Positions 11,276-23,479 of a stretch of DNA of 64,000 nt are shown piece by piece. The position numbers and the translations under genes were made by a program. Source of the DNA: Allolobophora icterica (lineage: Eukaryota; Annelida; Clitellata; Crassiclitellata; Lumbricidae); the NCBI GenBank assembly GCA_963556255.1, contig OY744613.1:38390234-38454233 (forward strand). Direction: 5' to 3'. Numbering within the stretch: the stretch's first letter is position 1; every line of letters begins with the position of its first letter. Under the pieces are notes generated by a model, which was given only the letters and a program-made list of their open reading frames with translations, had not been told where the DNA came from and searched no databases.

Positions 11276-12084
11276 CAGTGTTGTATGCAAGACAGCAACC
11301 TTCAAGACCGAGACGAGACCGAGACAGTAGAGTTCCGAGACCGAGACGAGACAGAGACAGTAGAGTTCCAAGACCGAGACGAGACCAAGACAACGAGGTA
11401 CCAAGACCGAGACTGAGACCGAGACAGGAGGTTCAAGACAGCACAAGACAGCACAATACAATTTTGGCATTTATTACAGTGTTATCAAAGAAAAAGCGAT
11501 AAAAAACATGCATTACTTTCCAGCTATTCTGAACCACCATTACACTTTATAAACACAAGATCCTCAAGCATAGTGTCACCTAGACGTGCACGATGAGGAC
11601 GCATAAAAAGTCCACTATGGCTGAAAACCCTTTCAACAGGAGCTTCCAATTGCGTGAAAGCATACTTTACTATTTCTGGTTCTCTATGGGTCATTTTCCA
11701 TGCACTTTTGAGAAATAATAATAAGTCAAAATGATTTAACGTGGTGTCATGCGTTCACCAGATTTTCCAGAAAGACCGTATCTCAGAACTTCCGCTTACA
11801 TTAGCACTTCCGACTTCCGGGTTATCTATTCATATCGGCCGGCCCAGGACATTTTTATAGCGCACGATTTATAGACATTTGGCGCGAGACTTATCGAGAC
11901 TGCTTGTTCGAGACAGATCAAGACTTTCGTTTCAAGACAGCATCTAAAAATTCGAGAAACTGCCGCGAGACCGAGACGGAGACAAGACAATAGGTTCCCA
12001 AGACCGAGACGAGACTGAGACATTTAAAAACCTATCTCGAGACGTCTCGAGACCGAGACTGAGTCTCGAGACCATACAACTCTG
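11276..12084 (-). mobile_element. hAT remnant with GAGACCGAGAC arrays
   Basis: Inverted ends CAGTGTTGTATG and CATACAACTCTG. Arrays of GAGACGAGACCGAGACAG-type units lie at 11305-11440 and 11960-12065. Between them, on the minus strand at about 11520-11690, is a hAT dimerisation block with the motif APVERVFSHSGLFMRPHRAR. The layout matches the copies at 2.6-5.4 and 7.6-8.8 kb although the array unit has drifted. The AT-rich flanks do not give a clean duplication. Confidence 0.7.
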
Positions 12085-12129
12085 AATATAATGCAATGTA
12101 ATGTAATGTTATTCATGTAACGCAGGGTA

Positions 12130-12645
12130 ATAATTATAATATATTATATACTATACTATAATATAATATAATATAATGTAATATATAGTATAATATAATA
12201 TAATATAATTAATATAATATAATATAATATAATATAATATAATATAATATAATATAATATAATATAATATAATATAATAATATAAACGACGGCCTGGCCT
12301 TTATCTCGGCGCTTGGAAAGAGCCTGAGCACCATCTCCGGTGATGCACGAGAAACATCATACCTCTTCCAACGCCTGACGCTGACAATCCAACGCTTCAA
12401 TGCAGTAGCCTTCCGCAGCACTTTCTCTCTTTCGAATCCTGAGGAATAGAGGCCGTTCCAGATTATTTGCTTATTTTAATTAATATTTAAGTCCCCAAGG
12501 GATCATATGTACCTTGGGGCATGAAAAATATAATATAATATAAAATAATTAATATAATACAATTAATATAATATAATTTATATAATATAATTAATATAAT
12601 AAATATAATTAAATTAATATAATATAATTAATATAATATAACAAA
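12130..12645. repeat. AATAT/TATAA satellite with an embedded coding tail
   Basis: Runs of AATATAATATAAT (12135-12290 and 12525-12645) flank about 235 bp of complex sequence. On the + strand, 12296-12448 reads as an open tail (GDARETSYLFQRLTLTIQRF) ending in TAG, which looks like the C terminus of a mobile-element protein. The satellite may derive from its 3' tail. The family was not identified. Confidence 0.45.
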
Positions 12646-13099
12646 GGCTTTACACAGGGACCTTAAATGTCGTGGAATACATTCAGAGGGGCAGCGGGGT
12701 GAGGGATTTATTTAAATATGAACGTGGTCGAAGCCAAACGTTCGTTATAGAAATGCATGTGCATTTGCATTGCATACATGTATCAAACGACTGATCCCTG
12801 ACTGTTAATTCAGATTTCATTGGCTGGATGTCGAATCCTGATCATCGTAAGCAGCCCTACCATATCCTGACTAAAAAAGAGGCTATAATTCATACGAATT
12901 CACCGTAACTTAAAACTCATGATCCTACAAGTTTTCTGAAGCAAGGCCGTTGTATAAAACCTGTATCAGAATTATTGTGCTGCAACCTAATTAAGTATGA
13001 TACAAGGTTACTGGCTGGTGAAAATATGATGGACAGCTGGTATCCGTTAAAGGATTTAAACAAGCATACCATTTTCAAATTTATGCATCATTCTATACG
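12646..13099. other. No gene seen
   Basis: Unique-looking intergenic sequence; nothing supported. Confidence 0.4.
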
Positions 13100-13514
13100 T
13101 ACATTCGTGACCTTTGTCGACTGCGCCCAATACGTAAGTACAAGACTGCTTGCGTCATTGCCACCTCAGTTGTTCGTTCCAAACTCCGCTACTGTAATTC
13201 CCTTTCTACAGCAACGATCCTTCTAAATTAATGTAAAACCTCTGCAACTTGCAAGTAGTCTAAAACACTCGCCTGCGCAGTCACCAAAACTCCTAAACAT
13301 CACCACAATTCCTAAACATCACCACATAACCTCTGTTATCAAATCACTTCATTGGCTAAAAGTTCCTCAAATTTTGCATTCATTTGAATAACTTGTATAA
13401 GTTTATCAATTGCATCTCTTACCTACAACGCCCTTTAAATCTTTCAGCCATCTTACATTCGCCAACTGTTCACCATCCAACTGCCCAGGTCTACAGTCGC
13501 GCATCATCATTAGT
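13100..13514 (+). pseudogene. LINE C-terminal fragment, left part (CR1/L2-like)
   Basis: Translates, with breaks, to the region after a reverse transcriptase, including IKSLHWLKVPQ. That phrase is typical of the CR1/L2 group, where a HWL(P/K) motif follows the thumb. It is interrupted at 13515 by the fold-back element and appears to resume at 15595. Confidence 0.5.
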
Positions 13515-15594
13515 CCAAGAGCATTAGATCAAAATGTGATGAAAGGTGGAAATTTCTCATAACAAGCTGAATTTTTCAGGATAGGTCTAGGAATATGAGT
13601 AGAATAACATACTAAAAGTCCCCGATAATCCCCCTGGAGCTCTCTGAGAAATCCAAGATGGCGTCCAAAATGGCCGTCATTAGATCATAATGTGCTAAAA
13701 GATGAAGGTAGCTCCTCATAACAATCTGAATGTCTCAGGATAGGTAAAGAAATATGGGTAGAATAACATACTAAAAGTCCCCGATATACCCCCTGGAGCT
13801 CTTTCAGAAATCCAAGATGGCGTCCAAAATGGCCGTCATTAGATCATAATGTGCTAAAAGCTGAAAATAGCTCACAACAAGCTGAATTTTCCAGGATATG
13901 TCTAGGAGCATGAGTGGAATAACATACTAAAACTCCTTGACAATCCCTCTGAAGCTCTTTCCAAAATTCAAGATGGCGTCCAAAATGGCCGTCATTAGAT
14001 CATAACGTGTCAAAAGCTGAAAATAGCTCATAACAAGCTTAATTTTCCAGGATAGGTCTAGGAGCATGAGTGGAATAACATACTAAAAATCCCTGACAAT
14101 CCCCCTGAAGCTCTTTCAAAATCAAAGATGGCGTCCAAAATGGCCGTCATTAGATCATTATGTGCCAAAAGCATAGTTTGCTCTAAGGCTTCCATCTGTT
14201 GCAAGTGCAACCTGGCAGATTTGGCATACTTAAGATGTCCTGCAGCATGGAAAAGTGGAATCATTTGCCTGACACACCAGAGGTGTAGCTTCCAGTCTCC
14301 TGATTGTTCATTCATATAGAGAATTTATATAGCGCCTCTTCAGGGTTATCTACTCAGAAGCACGCTCGATTAAGCGCTGTATAAGGGCCACTTGCCGGTA
14401 CTTTGGGAGATGGTATATGCCAACGGATCCGTCATACACACACTATCTGGCAATGCCTTTTCTCGTGCTCTTCGTGCTCACATTCTGGCCTCATTTGGGC
14501 ATTGTTGGGTACACGTGGCACCTTGGATAGCTTAGACAAAGATCACTTAGCGAATCTTTATATAGTTCTTCTTCAAAGGACGAGAACGCCGCTGATGTAG
14601 GCGAGAATGAGTGTTTCAAGCAGTTATGCGACTTCATTTCACAACTCCTTGACCAGGGTGGAGTTCAGTGCAGAACTGGGAAGCTTTGGGTGCTGTATTT
14701 CCTCAATGTGCAGTCAAAGCAGTCGTCAAACTTGTAGCAACACGCCACCGATATTATTAGATGTCAACAATGACCAGATTAACACCTATGTGACACAGAA
14801 CTACTAAAGTGAACAAAGTTTTCAGCTATATAAAATTTGTTCTGGCTACTTCTAATTTTGAATACTATAGCTATATGCATCCTTGTGACTTAAAACGTGT
14901 GTTTAGACACTTCAATTGCAATTCTAACTTCTCGGGTTTCAAAATTATAATAATAATAGAAAATGCCGGCCATTTTGGACGCCATCTTTGATTTCGGAAA
15001 GAGCTCCAGGGAATTTTCAGGGACCTTTAGTATGTTATTCCTCTCATGCTCCTAGACCTAATCCGAAAAATTCAACTTATTATGAGCTATTTTCAGCTTT
15101 TGACACGTTATGATCTAATGACGGCCATTTTGGACGCCATGTTGGATTTCTGAAAGAGCTCCAGGGAATCAGGAAATTGTCAAGGACCTATAGTATGTTA
15201 TTCCACTCATGCTCCTAGACCTATCCTGAAAATTTCAGCTAGTTATGAGCTATTTTCAGCTTTTGGCACATTATGATCTAATGACGGCCATTTTGGACGC
15301 CATCTTGGATTTCTGAAAGAGCTCCAGAGGGATTGCCGGGAACTTTTAGTATGTTATTCTACCCATATTCCTTGACCTATCCTGAGACATTCAAATTGTT
15401 ATGAGGAGCTACCTTCAGCTTTTAGCACATTATGATCTAATGACGGCCATTTTGGACGCCATCTTGGATTTCTCAGAGAGCTCCAGGGGGATTATCGGGG
15501 ACTTTTAGTATGTTATTCTACTCATATTCCTAGACCTATCCTGAAAAATTCAGCTTGTTATGAAAAATTTCCACCTTAAACCTAATGCTCTTGG
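13515..15594. mobile_element. 2.08-kb fold-back element with tandem-unit arms
   Basis: The ends are CCAAGAGCATTAG and CTAATGCTCTTGG. Each arm (about 13515-14165 and 14955-15594) is made of roughly four tandem units of about 155 bp, each containing AAGATGGCGTCCAAAATGG, CCGTCATTAGATCATAA and ATAACATACTAAAA. The right arm is the reverse complement of the left. The middle 0.8 kb is unrelated cargo. Tandem-unit inverted arms and a free middle are the design of fold-back transposons (FB in Drosophila, TU in sea urchin). No target duplication was recognised. Confidence 0.75.
14160..14315 (-). pseudogene. Captured coding fragment in the fold-back middle
   Basis: On the minus strand the middle segment encodes about 50 residues with a distinctive pattern (GDWKLHLWCVRQMIPLFHAA, then a GHLKYAKSA stretch). 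It resembles a domain I have seen in uncharacterised animal proteins near mobile elements, but I cannot name it. The frame then runs into arm repeat sequence, so it is a fragment. Confidence 0.35.
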
Positions 15595-15870
15595 CCTACA
15601 TATCTTTCTCTATCTCAGCCTCCTTTCTGAAATTGTGCAACTGCTCGGCAGTCTATATATGCTGCACCGGCTCTTTGGAATGGACTCCTAAAAGATCTCC
15701 ACTTTGCTAATTCTCCTATCTGACCTGTTTATTTCACCTCTCATCAGCTTACAAGTCTTGTCTTCTGCTGGTTTCCACTCACGACTGAAAAACTAACTTT
15801 TCAAGCTATCATATCCTGATACTATTCCTGCGCCACCACACGACCACCATCATCACCTATTACTATCGAG
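15595..15870 (+). pseudogene. LINE C-terminal fragment, right part
   Basis: Carries a decayed version of the terminal region of CR1/L2-type proteins (ALWNGL, then a FPLTTEKLTFQA stretch). It appears to continue the fragment at 13100-13514, which implies the fold-back element inserted into the LINE. Confidence 0.4.
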
Positions 15871-16349
15871 GCACCACGCTGTCTCCTCGACTTGATCTCC
15901 CGGATTCTGACCTGGCACCGGAATGGCAAGGCAATCTGGCTATTGCGGACTTGATTCGATATAGCGCGGGTGTATAGGCTTGTCCCTGTAACACTCCTGT
16001 TGTTTGACGCTGAGAAATATCGAACATTTAAATTTACAATGTAGCTCCATTCTTTTATTAATTTCGATAATTAACGCTTGCCTGTTTTTGCAATTATAGG
16101 CTAAATCATAGCGAAATCTCGCATTCATTTTAAATACTTTTATTTTAATGTCTAGGCCTACTAGGGGTTTAAATTTAACCTTGGAATTCTGCAAAAAAAT
16201 ATTTTGGAATATAGGCCTAAGACTTTTATTCGATTTGTTCTTCCAACGTTTACTCCGGTCTGTATACTTCACTATTAAGTTAAAATCTAAACATAGTTTA
16301 GAATAAGGAAATAGCTTGCGGCGAAAACTGCGTAATATCTATTTCTATA

Positions 16350-17954
16350 GAATATACGGAAAATCTCTACAAGATCGATGACAGAGTGGAGGAAAACGAA
16401 GAAGCGATCACAACTGATTACGTCAAGGAACCAAAGATCATGGAAGCAGAGGTGGAATGGGCAATTACACAAATCAGAGATAACAAGACCCCAGGAGCAG
16501 ACGAAATCCCTATTGAGCTGATCAAAGCAGCTGGAGATGGAGTGATAAGAGAGATAACAATTCTGTGTAATCTGATTTGGGAGACTGAGGAGTGGCCGAA
16601 GGACTGGCAAACATCGATCTTTATACCCATCTTTAAAAAAGGAGATGCTAAGGAATGCGAGAACTACAGAACCATTGCGCTAATATCTCATACGAGCAAG
16701 ATACTCCTAAAGATTATCCACAAAAGGATGGAAGACACGATAGAGAGAGAGCTGCCGGCAAATCAAGCAGGATTTAGAAAAGGGAGAGGCACAAGAGACC
16801 ATATTGCAAACCTAAGATGGATAATGGAAAGGCAGAGGGAATATGGACAAGAGGTACATCTTTGTTTTATAGATTACAGCAAGGCATTCGACTGCGTTGA
16901 TCATGCTCTGCTGTGGAAAACACTGAGTGAAATGGGCATACCCATGCATCTGATAACTCTCCTCAAGAACCTGTATGGCAATCAGGTGGCGGTGGTCAGG
17001 ACAGAACATGGCGACACTTCAAGTTTTCGAATAAAGAAAGGGGTCAGACAGGGATGTATACTATCACCATACCTATTCATTCTATATGCAGAAAGGATAA
17101 TGAGGGAGGCAGGTTTTGATGATGAGGCGGAGGGTGTGAGGATAGCTGGAAGGATAGTGAACAATTTAAGGTATGCGGACGACACAACACTGCTGGCGGA
17201 AAAAAAGGAGAAACTGAAGGATAACATCAGAAGGCTAAAATGTGCTAGCGAGAAAGCAGGAATGTACTTTAATATAAAAAAGACGAAGATAATGACCACT
17301 GAGAAATGGAGTTATTTTGAGGTAGATGGAGAGGAGATAGAGGTGGTATCAAGCTTCTGTTTCTTGGGGGCCATGATGGAGAGTGAAGGTGGATGCGAAC
17401 GAGAAATACGACGGAGAATTACATTGGGGAAGACGGCAACGCAGGGACTGGAAAAAATATGGAAGGACAAATCAGTGAGTTTGGGAACGAAGACAAGAAT
17501 TGTTAAAGCAATGATCTTACCAGTGGTGCTTTACGGATGCGAAACATGGACAAAAACCAAGGCATTGGAGAAGAAAATTGAGGCATGTGAAATGTGGATC
17601 TGGAGGAAAATGTTGAGGGTTTCTTGGACTGAGAAGAGAACTAACGAGGATATCCTGGAAGAAATAGGACACTGGAGAGGGAGTTTGACGTTGGGGCAGA
17701 GAGCGTCCAGGCAGAAGATGTCATACTTTGGACACGTGATGCGTGCAGATGGGCTGGAAAAGGAGATGATGTTGGCGTGTGGGGAGGGCAGAAGGAGGAG
17801 AGGACGACCAAGGAGGAGATGGATGGACGAGATACAGGAGGCATTGAAGATGAACATCTCGGAGCTGAGAGAGGCAACGAGAAATCGGAGCACATGGAGA
17901 AGGTTGACCATGACAGTCGCTAGGATTCAACGAATCGACAGCACAAGGTGACAA
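16350..17954 (+). mobile_element. 5'-truncated RTE-like non-LTR retrotransposon, reverse transcriptase
   Basis: One uninterrupted frame of over 520 residues. It contains the finger/palm start (NKTPGADEIPIELIK), motif A (FIDYSKAFDCVDH), motif B (GVRQGCILSPYLF), the catalytic YADD (LRYADDTTLL) and a thumb/C-terminal tail with RPRRRWMDEIQEAL, a tail common in RTE-like elements. No endonuclease domain precedes it and no ATG fits the 5' end. It is therefore a 5'-truncated copy, the usual outcome of target-primed reverse transcription. The absence of stops suggests it is fairly young. It ends where the duplicated block starting at 17973 begins. Clade is by pattern only. Confidence 0.75.
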
Positions 17955-18417
17955 GGTGATAGAAAACTTTAATAAAACTTCGTACATTGATCGCGTATAG
18001 AAAGTGAGTGTTGGTTTCAATCGCCAGAGGACAAAAGTATCAGAAATCCAACTCCTATTTGTACTTTTATCCTTCATTCAATGCCATTTTTGAGCTGGTC
18101 GAAACAACTACGAGATTTAGTGCTTGCACAGGTTAATTATATTGGTTTAGGTATGTTCTGTTTGCTTCTATCAGCAATTTTCAATACAAGCACATTCCTG
18201 TAGTTATATTTTTGGTCGTGGAGGAAGTGATCCCAGACATGATCCTATACACGGGACTTGAATAATGCCCGCTACGTAGGCCTAATTGGTCAACGGCTGT
18301 AACGTGATTTTACGGTAGGCCTGCTAATATCAAATTTCACCCGAATTATATGAGAAATCCAGCTTTTTACTCGCACGAAATACATAGGCTGCACTCACCC
18401 TAACATTAAGTCCTTGT

Positions 18418-18814
18418 GGTTCCACGACAAATGGTTCACGACAAATGGTTCACGGACATTATGGTTCACGGACAAATGGTTCACGATCTTCTAGTTTGAG
18501 CTTATATTCAACGATATACAGCTCAAACTGGAAGCCGGATGAGCGGTGAAAATAGAGTTCAAACTAGAAGCTGGATTATCGTTGAATATATACTGGTAAC
18601 GGAAACTAGAATTTGGATGAAAGATGATTATTTATTGTATTAATATTTATTGTATCAAAACGTTTCAATAAAAATAATTTCGGACGCTAAAACCCAGGAT
18701 TACCAGAAGCTGGATTCCCGATGAAAATAGATCGTGAACCATTTGTCCGTGAACCATTTGTCGTGAACCATTTGTCGGTGAACCATTTGTCCGTGAACCA
18801 TTTGTCGTGATACC
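18418..18814. mobile_element. Modular fold-back element 'a' (ACAAATGGTTCACGG arms)
   Basis: Arms are short tandem 15-bp-type repeats of ACAAATGGTTCACGG on the left and the complement on the right. The core contains AACTAGAAGCTGGATTATCG and CTAAAACCCAGGATTACC, phrases shared with elements at 31.9 and 40.3-40.7 kb. The duplicated block at about 26880-26900 (AGTCCTAACCGAC) is an empty site, showing a discrete insertion. Confidence 0.75.
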
Positions 18815-19049
18815 GCCCTAACCGACACTCTCGACGCCTATCCTAAAACCTAACCGACATTCACGATGCAAGAATTAAATATATTCACCTGACATGGTTT
18901 CGCCAATAGCGTGACGGGCGTAAATTTAGTCTGTGGGTTCCGCTAACGTCCGGGGCGTGAGCGGATACACTTCGTATGTTTTTATATTATTCATTTTCCG
19001 GTATCTGTGAGAGCTTCTTAACTGCTCCACTGAATAGCCTACTCTTCCA

Positions 19050-19228
19050 CAGGGACGTAACTAGCGTTGGGCTTGGGGGGGCTTAAGCCCCCCCAAACGA
19101 AGTTGAAGCCCCCCCAAACAAGTCAAGCCGTTGTATGCTTACGGCTAAAATTCGTATGAACACTGTATAAATGTTGCCATGTTCAAGGTTTAAGCCCCCC
19201 CAAACGAAAAATCCTAGTTACGTGCCTG
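19050..19228. mobile_element. hAT MITE, 8-bp duplication CTCTTCCA
   Basis: Ends CAGGGACGTAACTAG and CTAGTTACGTGCCTG; CTCTTCCA flanks perfectly at 19042-19049 and 19229-19236. Copy 2 of the duplication has the unoccupied site near 28222-28240 (TACTCTTCCAAACTGAA). The interior carries repeated AAGCCCCCCCAAACGAA. Confidence 0.9.
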
Positions 19229-19880
19229 CTCTTCCATTTGAACTGAAAATCATGTTCAGTTCCTTTGACCATTTGGAGATTCTTTTTTTACCTCTAATTA
19301 GGCCTATACCTCCACTTCTTCTTCTTCTTCATCATTCACTGTTGTACCCCGTTTTCGATCGTTTGCACTCCTAGAAATTGCCATATTTGGATGGTTTTTC
19401 AAAACATAAGCTTATTGCTACCGTCTTCCATAGGCTATCGGTAATAAAACTTAAGGATATCCGTGGCCCAACACTTATCCATATTAATGCTAATCGAGGT
19501 AATAGATGCCTTATCGTGGATTGGACCTTCATGCAGTTATAATCTTTCATTAAAAATACGGCAGCTGAAGAAACTATTATAGTTAATTTTTTAGCCCCGG
19601 AGAATAAAAAAATCTGGAAAAACTAGAACTCATCAAGATCCGGAGGATTATTAGGCCTAAAACTATTAGGCCTATATTGTTGTTGTTGCTGATGTCGCTG
19701 ATTGATTGAATGCATGCATCAATGCAAACAAACATGACATAGGCCTACTGCTGCATAAAGCGAGGCATCTATGAAACCTAAGGTTTTCGTAATTCTGGCT
19801 CTTTCGAAAATTGTTCAATATAATATTTGGAATTTAAAATACAAGTTTTAAAGTATCTCTTATCACTTGAAGGTCTGAAA

Positions 19881-21251
19881 ATGCAAGCAAGAATCTCTGA
19901 AAAAGAAGAACGATTCAAGTGTGTGGTTTGTAACAAAACTTTTGAATCGGGTTTCAATCTAACAAACCATTTGAGAATTCACTCAGGAGAAAAACCATAC
20001 AATTGCAATTTCTGCCACAAAACATTTTCACAGAAGGTCAATTTGGATCGTCATACCAGAACGCACACTGGAGAAAAACAATACAAGTGCAATATTTGTC
20101 CCAAAGCATTCAAACAGAGGGAAGGGCTGGATTACCACACAACAACACACACAGGAGAAAAACCATACAAATACCAATTTTGTCACAAATCGTTCTCAGG
20201 AAAGGGTTATCTGAGAATCCATACAAGAACCCACACAGGAGAAAAACCATACAAATGCGAATTTTGTCACAAATCGTTCTCAGGGAAGTCTAATCTGGGA
20301 ATCCATACAAGAACCCACACAGGAGAAAAACCATACAAATGCAATTTATGTCACAAAGCATTTCCAAGGAGAGACGCACTCAAGAAACACATGATGGAAC
20401 ACACTGGAGAAAAACCGTACAAGTGCCAAATCTGTCCCAAAGCTTTCACGAAGAGGGATGTGCTGGATAACCACACAAGAACCCACACAGGAGAAAAACC
20501 ATACAAATGCACATTTTGTCACAAATCGTTCTCAGAGAAGGGTCATCTGGGAATCCATACAAGAACCCACACAGGAGAAAAACCATACAAATGCCAATTT
20601 TGTGACAAATCGTTCTCAGGGAAGTCTAATCTGGGAATCCATACAAGAACCCACACTGGAGAAAAACCACACAAATGCAATTTATGTCACAAAGCATTTT
20701 CAAGGAGAGAAGCACTCAAGAAGCACGTGAGTAATCACGCTGAAGAAAACCCGTACAAGTGTGAATTATGTGCAGAAGGAATTGAGCGAATTCGTTGGCT
20801 CAAAAACCATGTGAAAATACATGAGAGAGAAACATTTTTCAAGCCTGGATTATGTCAAAAGGCTGTGACGAACATTTCAGACAAATGCCGTGAAAGTACT
20901 ACTGGTGAGATGTGTTTTGATGGAAACGAGTTGTCAACACCAGAAATCATGCTAGGCTCTTCACCAAGGCAGGGAAGGAACCCAAGTCTACATAAACCGC
21001 GACTTTCTGGGGAGCAATTGACGAGTAGTACTGATATAAATGACTTAATTTTGATAACTTATGGCTGTGGAATATGTAACGAAGTATGTTTAATTGAGAA
21101 GGAATTTAAAGAACATTGTTGTGGCCACTATGATGCTTCACAGGAAGATACATTTGTTGATCTCTTTGAAGGTCATCTTTCAAGTTGCTCTTGTGTAGCA
21201 GAAACAAGTTCTTTCGAAAGTTTGGCATCTACTCCAGATCAGAAACTTTGA
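19881..21251 (+). CDS. C2H2 zinc-finger protein 1
   Basis: A 456-residue poly-zinc-finger protein, likely a nuclear DNA-binding regulator. Eleven tandem C2H2 units joined by TGEKPYKC linkers occupy residues 12-315; unit 4 has a Cys replaced by Tyr (YKYQFCHKSF) and unit 11 is atypical. A linker follows, then a C-terminal module with one more finger (YGCGICNEVCLIEKEFKEHC) and a DTFVDLFEGHLSS tail shared with the genes at 28887 and 60581. The start is the ATG of MQARISEK, conserved in the paralogue; the longer frame opens only from TTG. No KRAB, SCAN or BTB domain is visible, though an upstream exon cannot be excluded. It is the duplicate of 28887-30083 and two finger units longer. Confidence 0.8.
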   Translation: MQARISEKEERFKCVVCNKTFESGFNLTNHLRIHSGEKPYNCNFCHKTFSQKVNLDRHTRTHTGEKQYKCNICPKAFKQREGLDYHTTTHTGEKPYKYQFCHKSFSGKGYLRIHTRTHTGEKPYKCEFCHKSFSGKSNLGIHTRTHTGEKPYKCNLCHKAFPRRDALKKHMMEHTGEKPYKCQICPKAFTKRDVLDNHTRTHTGEKPYKCTFCHKSFSEKGHLGIHTRTHTGEKPYKCQFCDKSFSGKSNLGIHTRTHTGEKPHKCNLCHKAFSRREALKKHVSNHAEENPYKCELCAEGIERIRWLKNHVKIHERETFFKPGLCQKAVTNISDKCRESTTGEMCFDGNELSTPEIMLGSSPRQGRNPSLHKPRLSGEQLTSSTDINDLILITYGCGICNEVCLIEKEFKEHCCGHYDASQEDTFVDLFEGHLSSCSCVAETSSFESLASTPDQKL

Positions 21252-22848
21252 CACTAGAAGCAATATATTTATGGATTTGGTGACATTTGTTGCTCTATTT
21301 ACTGTTAAGTGTGGAGCTTTATATTGCCTGCGATCCGAAGTAATGCAAACTGCAAACGGAACATCTATTTTTACTACGCGACTATCATTTACAGATTTAC
21401 TTGTTGTTCTACATGAAGTGTTTGATGTTTTGCATTATTCATTCATGTTAAGAAACTAATGACAATGTTCCTTCATTGTCAATATTTTCTTAGATGTCAG
21501 TTTGCTATTAAACATTTGACCACCAGTAGCTGCAATGAAATGTGAGCACAGAAAGATCATCAGTAAAATGCAATGTTTTTATTGATTTATTTTTAGAGAA
21601 ATATTTTAAAACTTTGCCATTATACCTTGCATTTCCAAAAAGGGGAGTAAATAGCACCTGGGTAACAATTGCTAGGAATATTCTCAACACTTCTGGACAT
21701 TTCGGTAGCATAATTATGGTACTGAAATGTTTTAACAAGAATTGTAAGCATGATAAAGCCAGATAGATGTACATGACCCGTGATGACCGTACTTGTCTCT
21801 GAAGGCTGCTTATTCTTTGAGATTATAGGAGGCATTCAACCACAGGACATAACCTTTCTTTTTGCCGGTTTTGGCAGTGATGCGGGTCGAGAGCGCCGCT
21901 GATTTGAGTGGCGCTATAGAAATGTTCAAGTACAATTACAATTACAACCATGTCTCGAATTCTCGAGTTGCCAACTAGCAAGGTTGTATCGGGCAGTGAC
22001 TGTATAACATTTTCAGTAATTTTTAAAATAAGAAACAGAACTATTCACCAGCAATTTCTTACACGTTTACACCTACTTAGCACAAATTCGGTTATAGTAC
22101 CGCAGCAAGTAACAGTTTGGGACTCTCCAAACAATTCGATACTTGCATATTAATTCTGTTTGTCACTACTGTTAGGTGCGTGTATCACGCGCTAGCCAAA
22201 TGATGAACCGTTCAAAGTTTACTGACCTGATGTTGCTTGTTAAATGTAACAGTAGCATGTTATAAAGCAATTAAACCTGTTAAACGAACTGATTTAACTA
22301 GGGCGACTCTGTTAGCGGAACACCATGTTCCATTGGGCTTACCCATTGACACCAATGATTTTCTTGTTTTAATTTGTGTTGCTTGTTACATGGTGTTCAA
22401 TAAAGTGTGCTTGGATTTTCATTTGATTTGATTTTGACTTTAATTTATTTTAAGCTGATCGTTTTCATGTACGTTTATTGGACTGAGTCAGTCGTAATCT
22501 CTAAATTTTTACAGCGCCCAAAGAAGCAAAGGGGCGGGAACCAGCTTATTCACAGGTGCTTAGTCAAAACATAATTGATAGGAGGAGGGGTGAAAACTGT
22601 TCCAGGGCGACATCCAAAGGGACAGTCAGAAGGATAAGGTGGATGGTGTTTTTGAAGTTGAAACGGCGAGGGAGACAAGGGCAACAGAGGGAATCGGGAT
22701 AGGATTGGGGCATGGGCGTCCACATAAAATTTCGGGGGGCACAATTTTTGTAGGGGGCGGGGGTGGGGGTAAAATTGTTCTAGGTGGGAGCAGTGAGTTT
22801 CTGCATAGAATGAACACAGAACACATGACAGCTGTGAAATAAGGTTAA
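21252..22848. other. 3' region of zinc-finger gene 1; no further gene
   Basis: Homologous to 30084-30905. It includes a LINE-like 3' tail at about 21900-21945 (GAGTGGCGCTATAGAAATG then a CAATTA run) and a C-rich/G-rich segment at 22720-22790. Small open frames are not supported. Confidence 0.5.
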
Positions 22849-23040
22849 CCACGTTGAGTAGTTGTGTGATGGCGGTGGAAAAGAGCCTGGGGAGAAGGAT
22901 ATGAAGAGTTGGGTGTCATCTGCATAGAGATGGTGGTCGACAGAGGAGGTTTGTATGAGATGACTTAAAGGAGTGGTATAAAGGATGAAAAGGACGGAGC
23001 CTTGAGGAACACCACAGGAAAGAGGGAGGGGTTGTGAGCA
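22849..23040 (-). pseudogene. LINE reverse-transcriptase fragment (CR1/L2-like)
   Basis: The minus strand encodes the palm core GVPQGSVLFILYTTPLSHLI followed by HHLYADDTQLFISFSP, including the catalytic YADD. Only about 60 residues remain. Confidence 0.65.
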
Positions 23041-23479
23041 GTGTCGTAAATTGTATATACTCGGCTATTGTCAATTGCCCTGTATGCCTAATAACAGTTC
23101 ACGCACCTGTTGCCTATGCTTGCATAATCTAAATGATCTATCCAAGACTATTGCTTGCGTGGAGTGTTAAAACGATTGCCACATGTTATAGCCTATGGAG
23201 GAATGACAGTCATGTGCACCGGTTGCAACTTGGTTGTGTAAACACTGTTTAATTGATCTGTTTGCGTTTAGGCCCTAACTGTATTTTAAGTCAAAACGAT
23301 TTTTCTAAAGACTGTATGTGATAAAAAAAATACTAATTCTGATCACTTAACTGAGCTAGATGGTGGCGCGATGTTGCATATTTTTGCTGATGACTCTGAA
23401 GACCATCCTCTCCTAAATAATATATATATATATATAGTGACATAGCGCGGTAGCGCGAGCGTGAATGGTGACCATATAT
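23041..23479. other. No gene seen
   Basis: Intergenic DNA with a short TATATA run near 23420. Confidence 0.4.

Larger units (their letters stand above)
17973..22850. repeat. Segmental duplication, copy 1 (contains zinc-finger gene 1)
   Basis: Starts with TTCGTACATTGATCGCGTAT and matches 26275-30905 in the same orientation through upstream DNA, the zinc-finger gene and its 3' region (both copies carry GGGAACCAGCTTATTCACAG at about 22536 and 30577). Copy 1 carries insertions at 18418-18814 and 19050-19228 that copy 2 lacks. Confidence 0.8.

Noticed and set aside
17531..18077. Antisense frames opposite the RTE reverse transcriptase
   Set aside because: They lie opposite a long frame with clear YADD and motif order; no own features.
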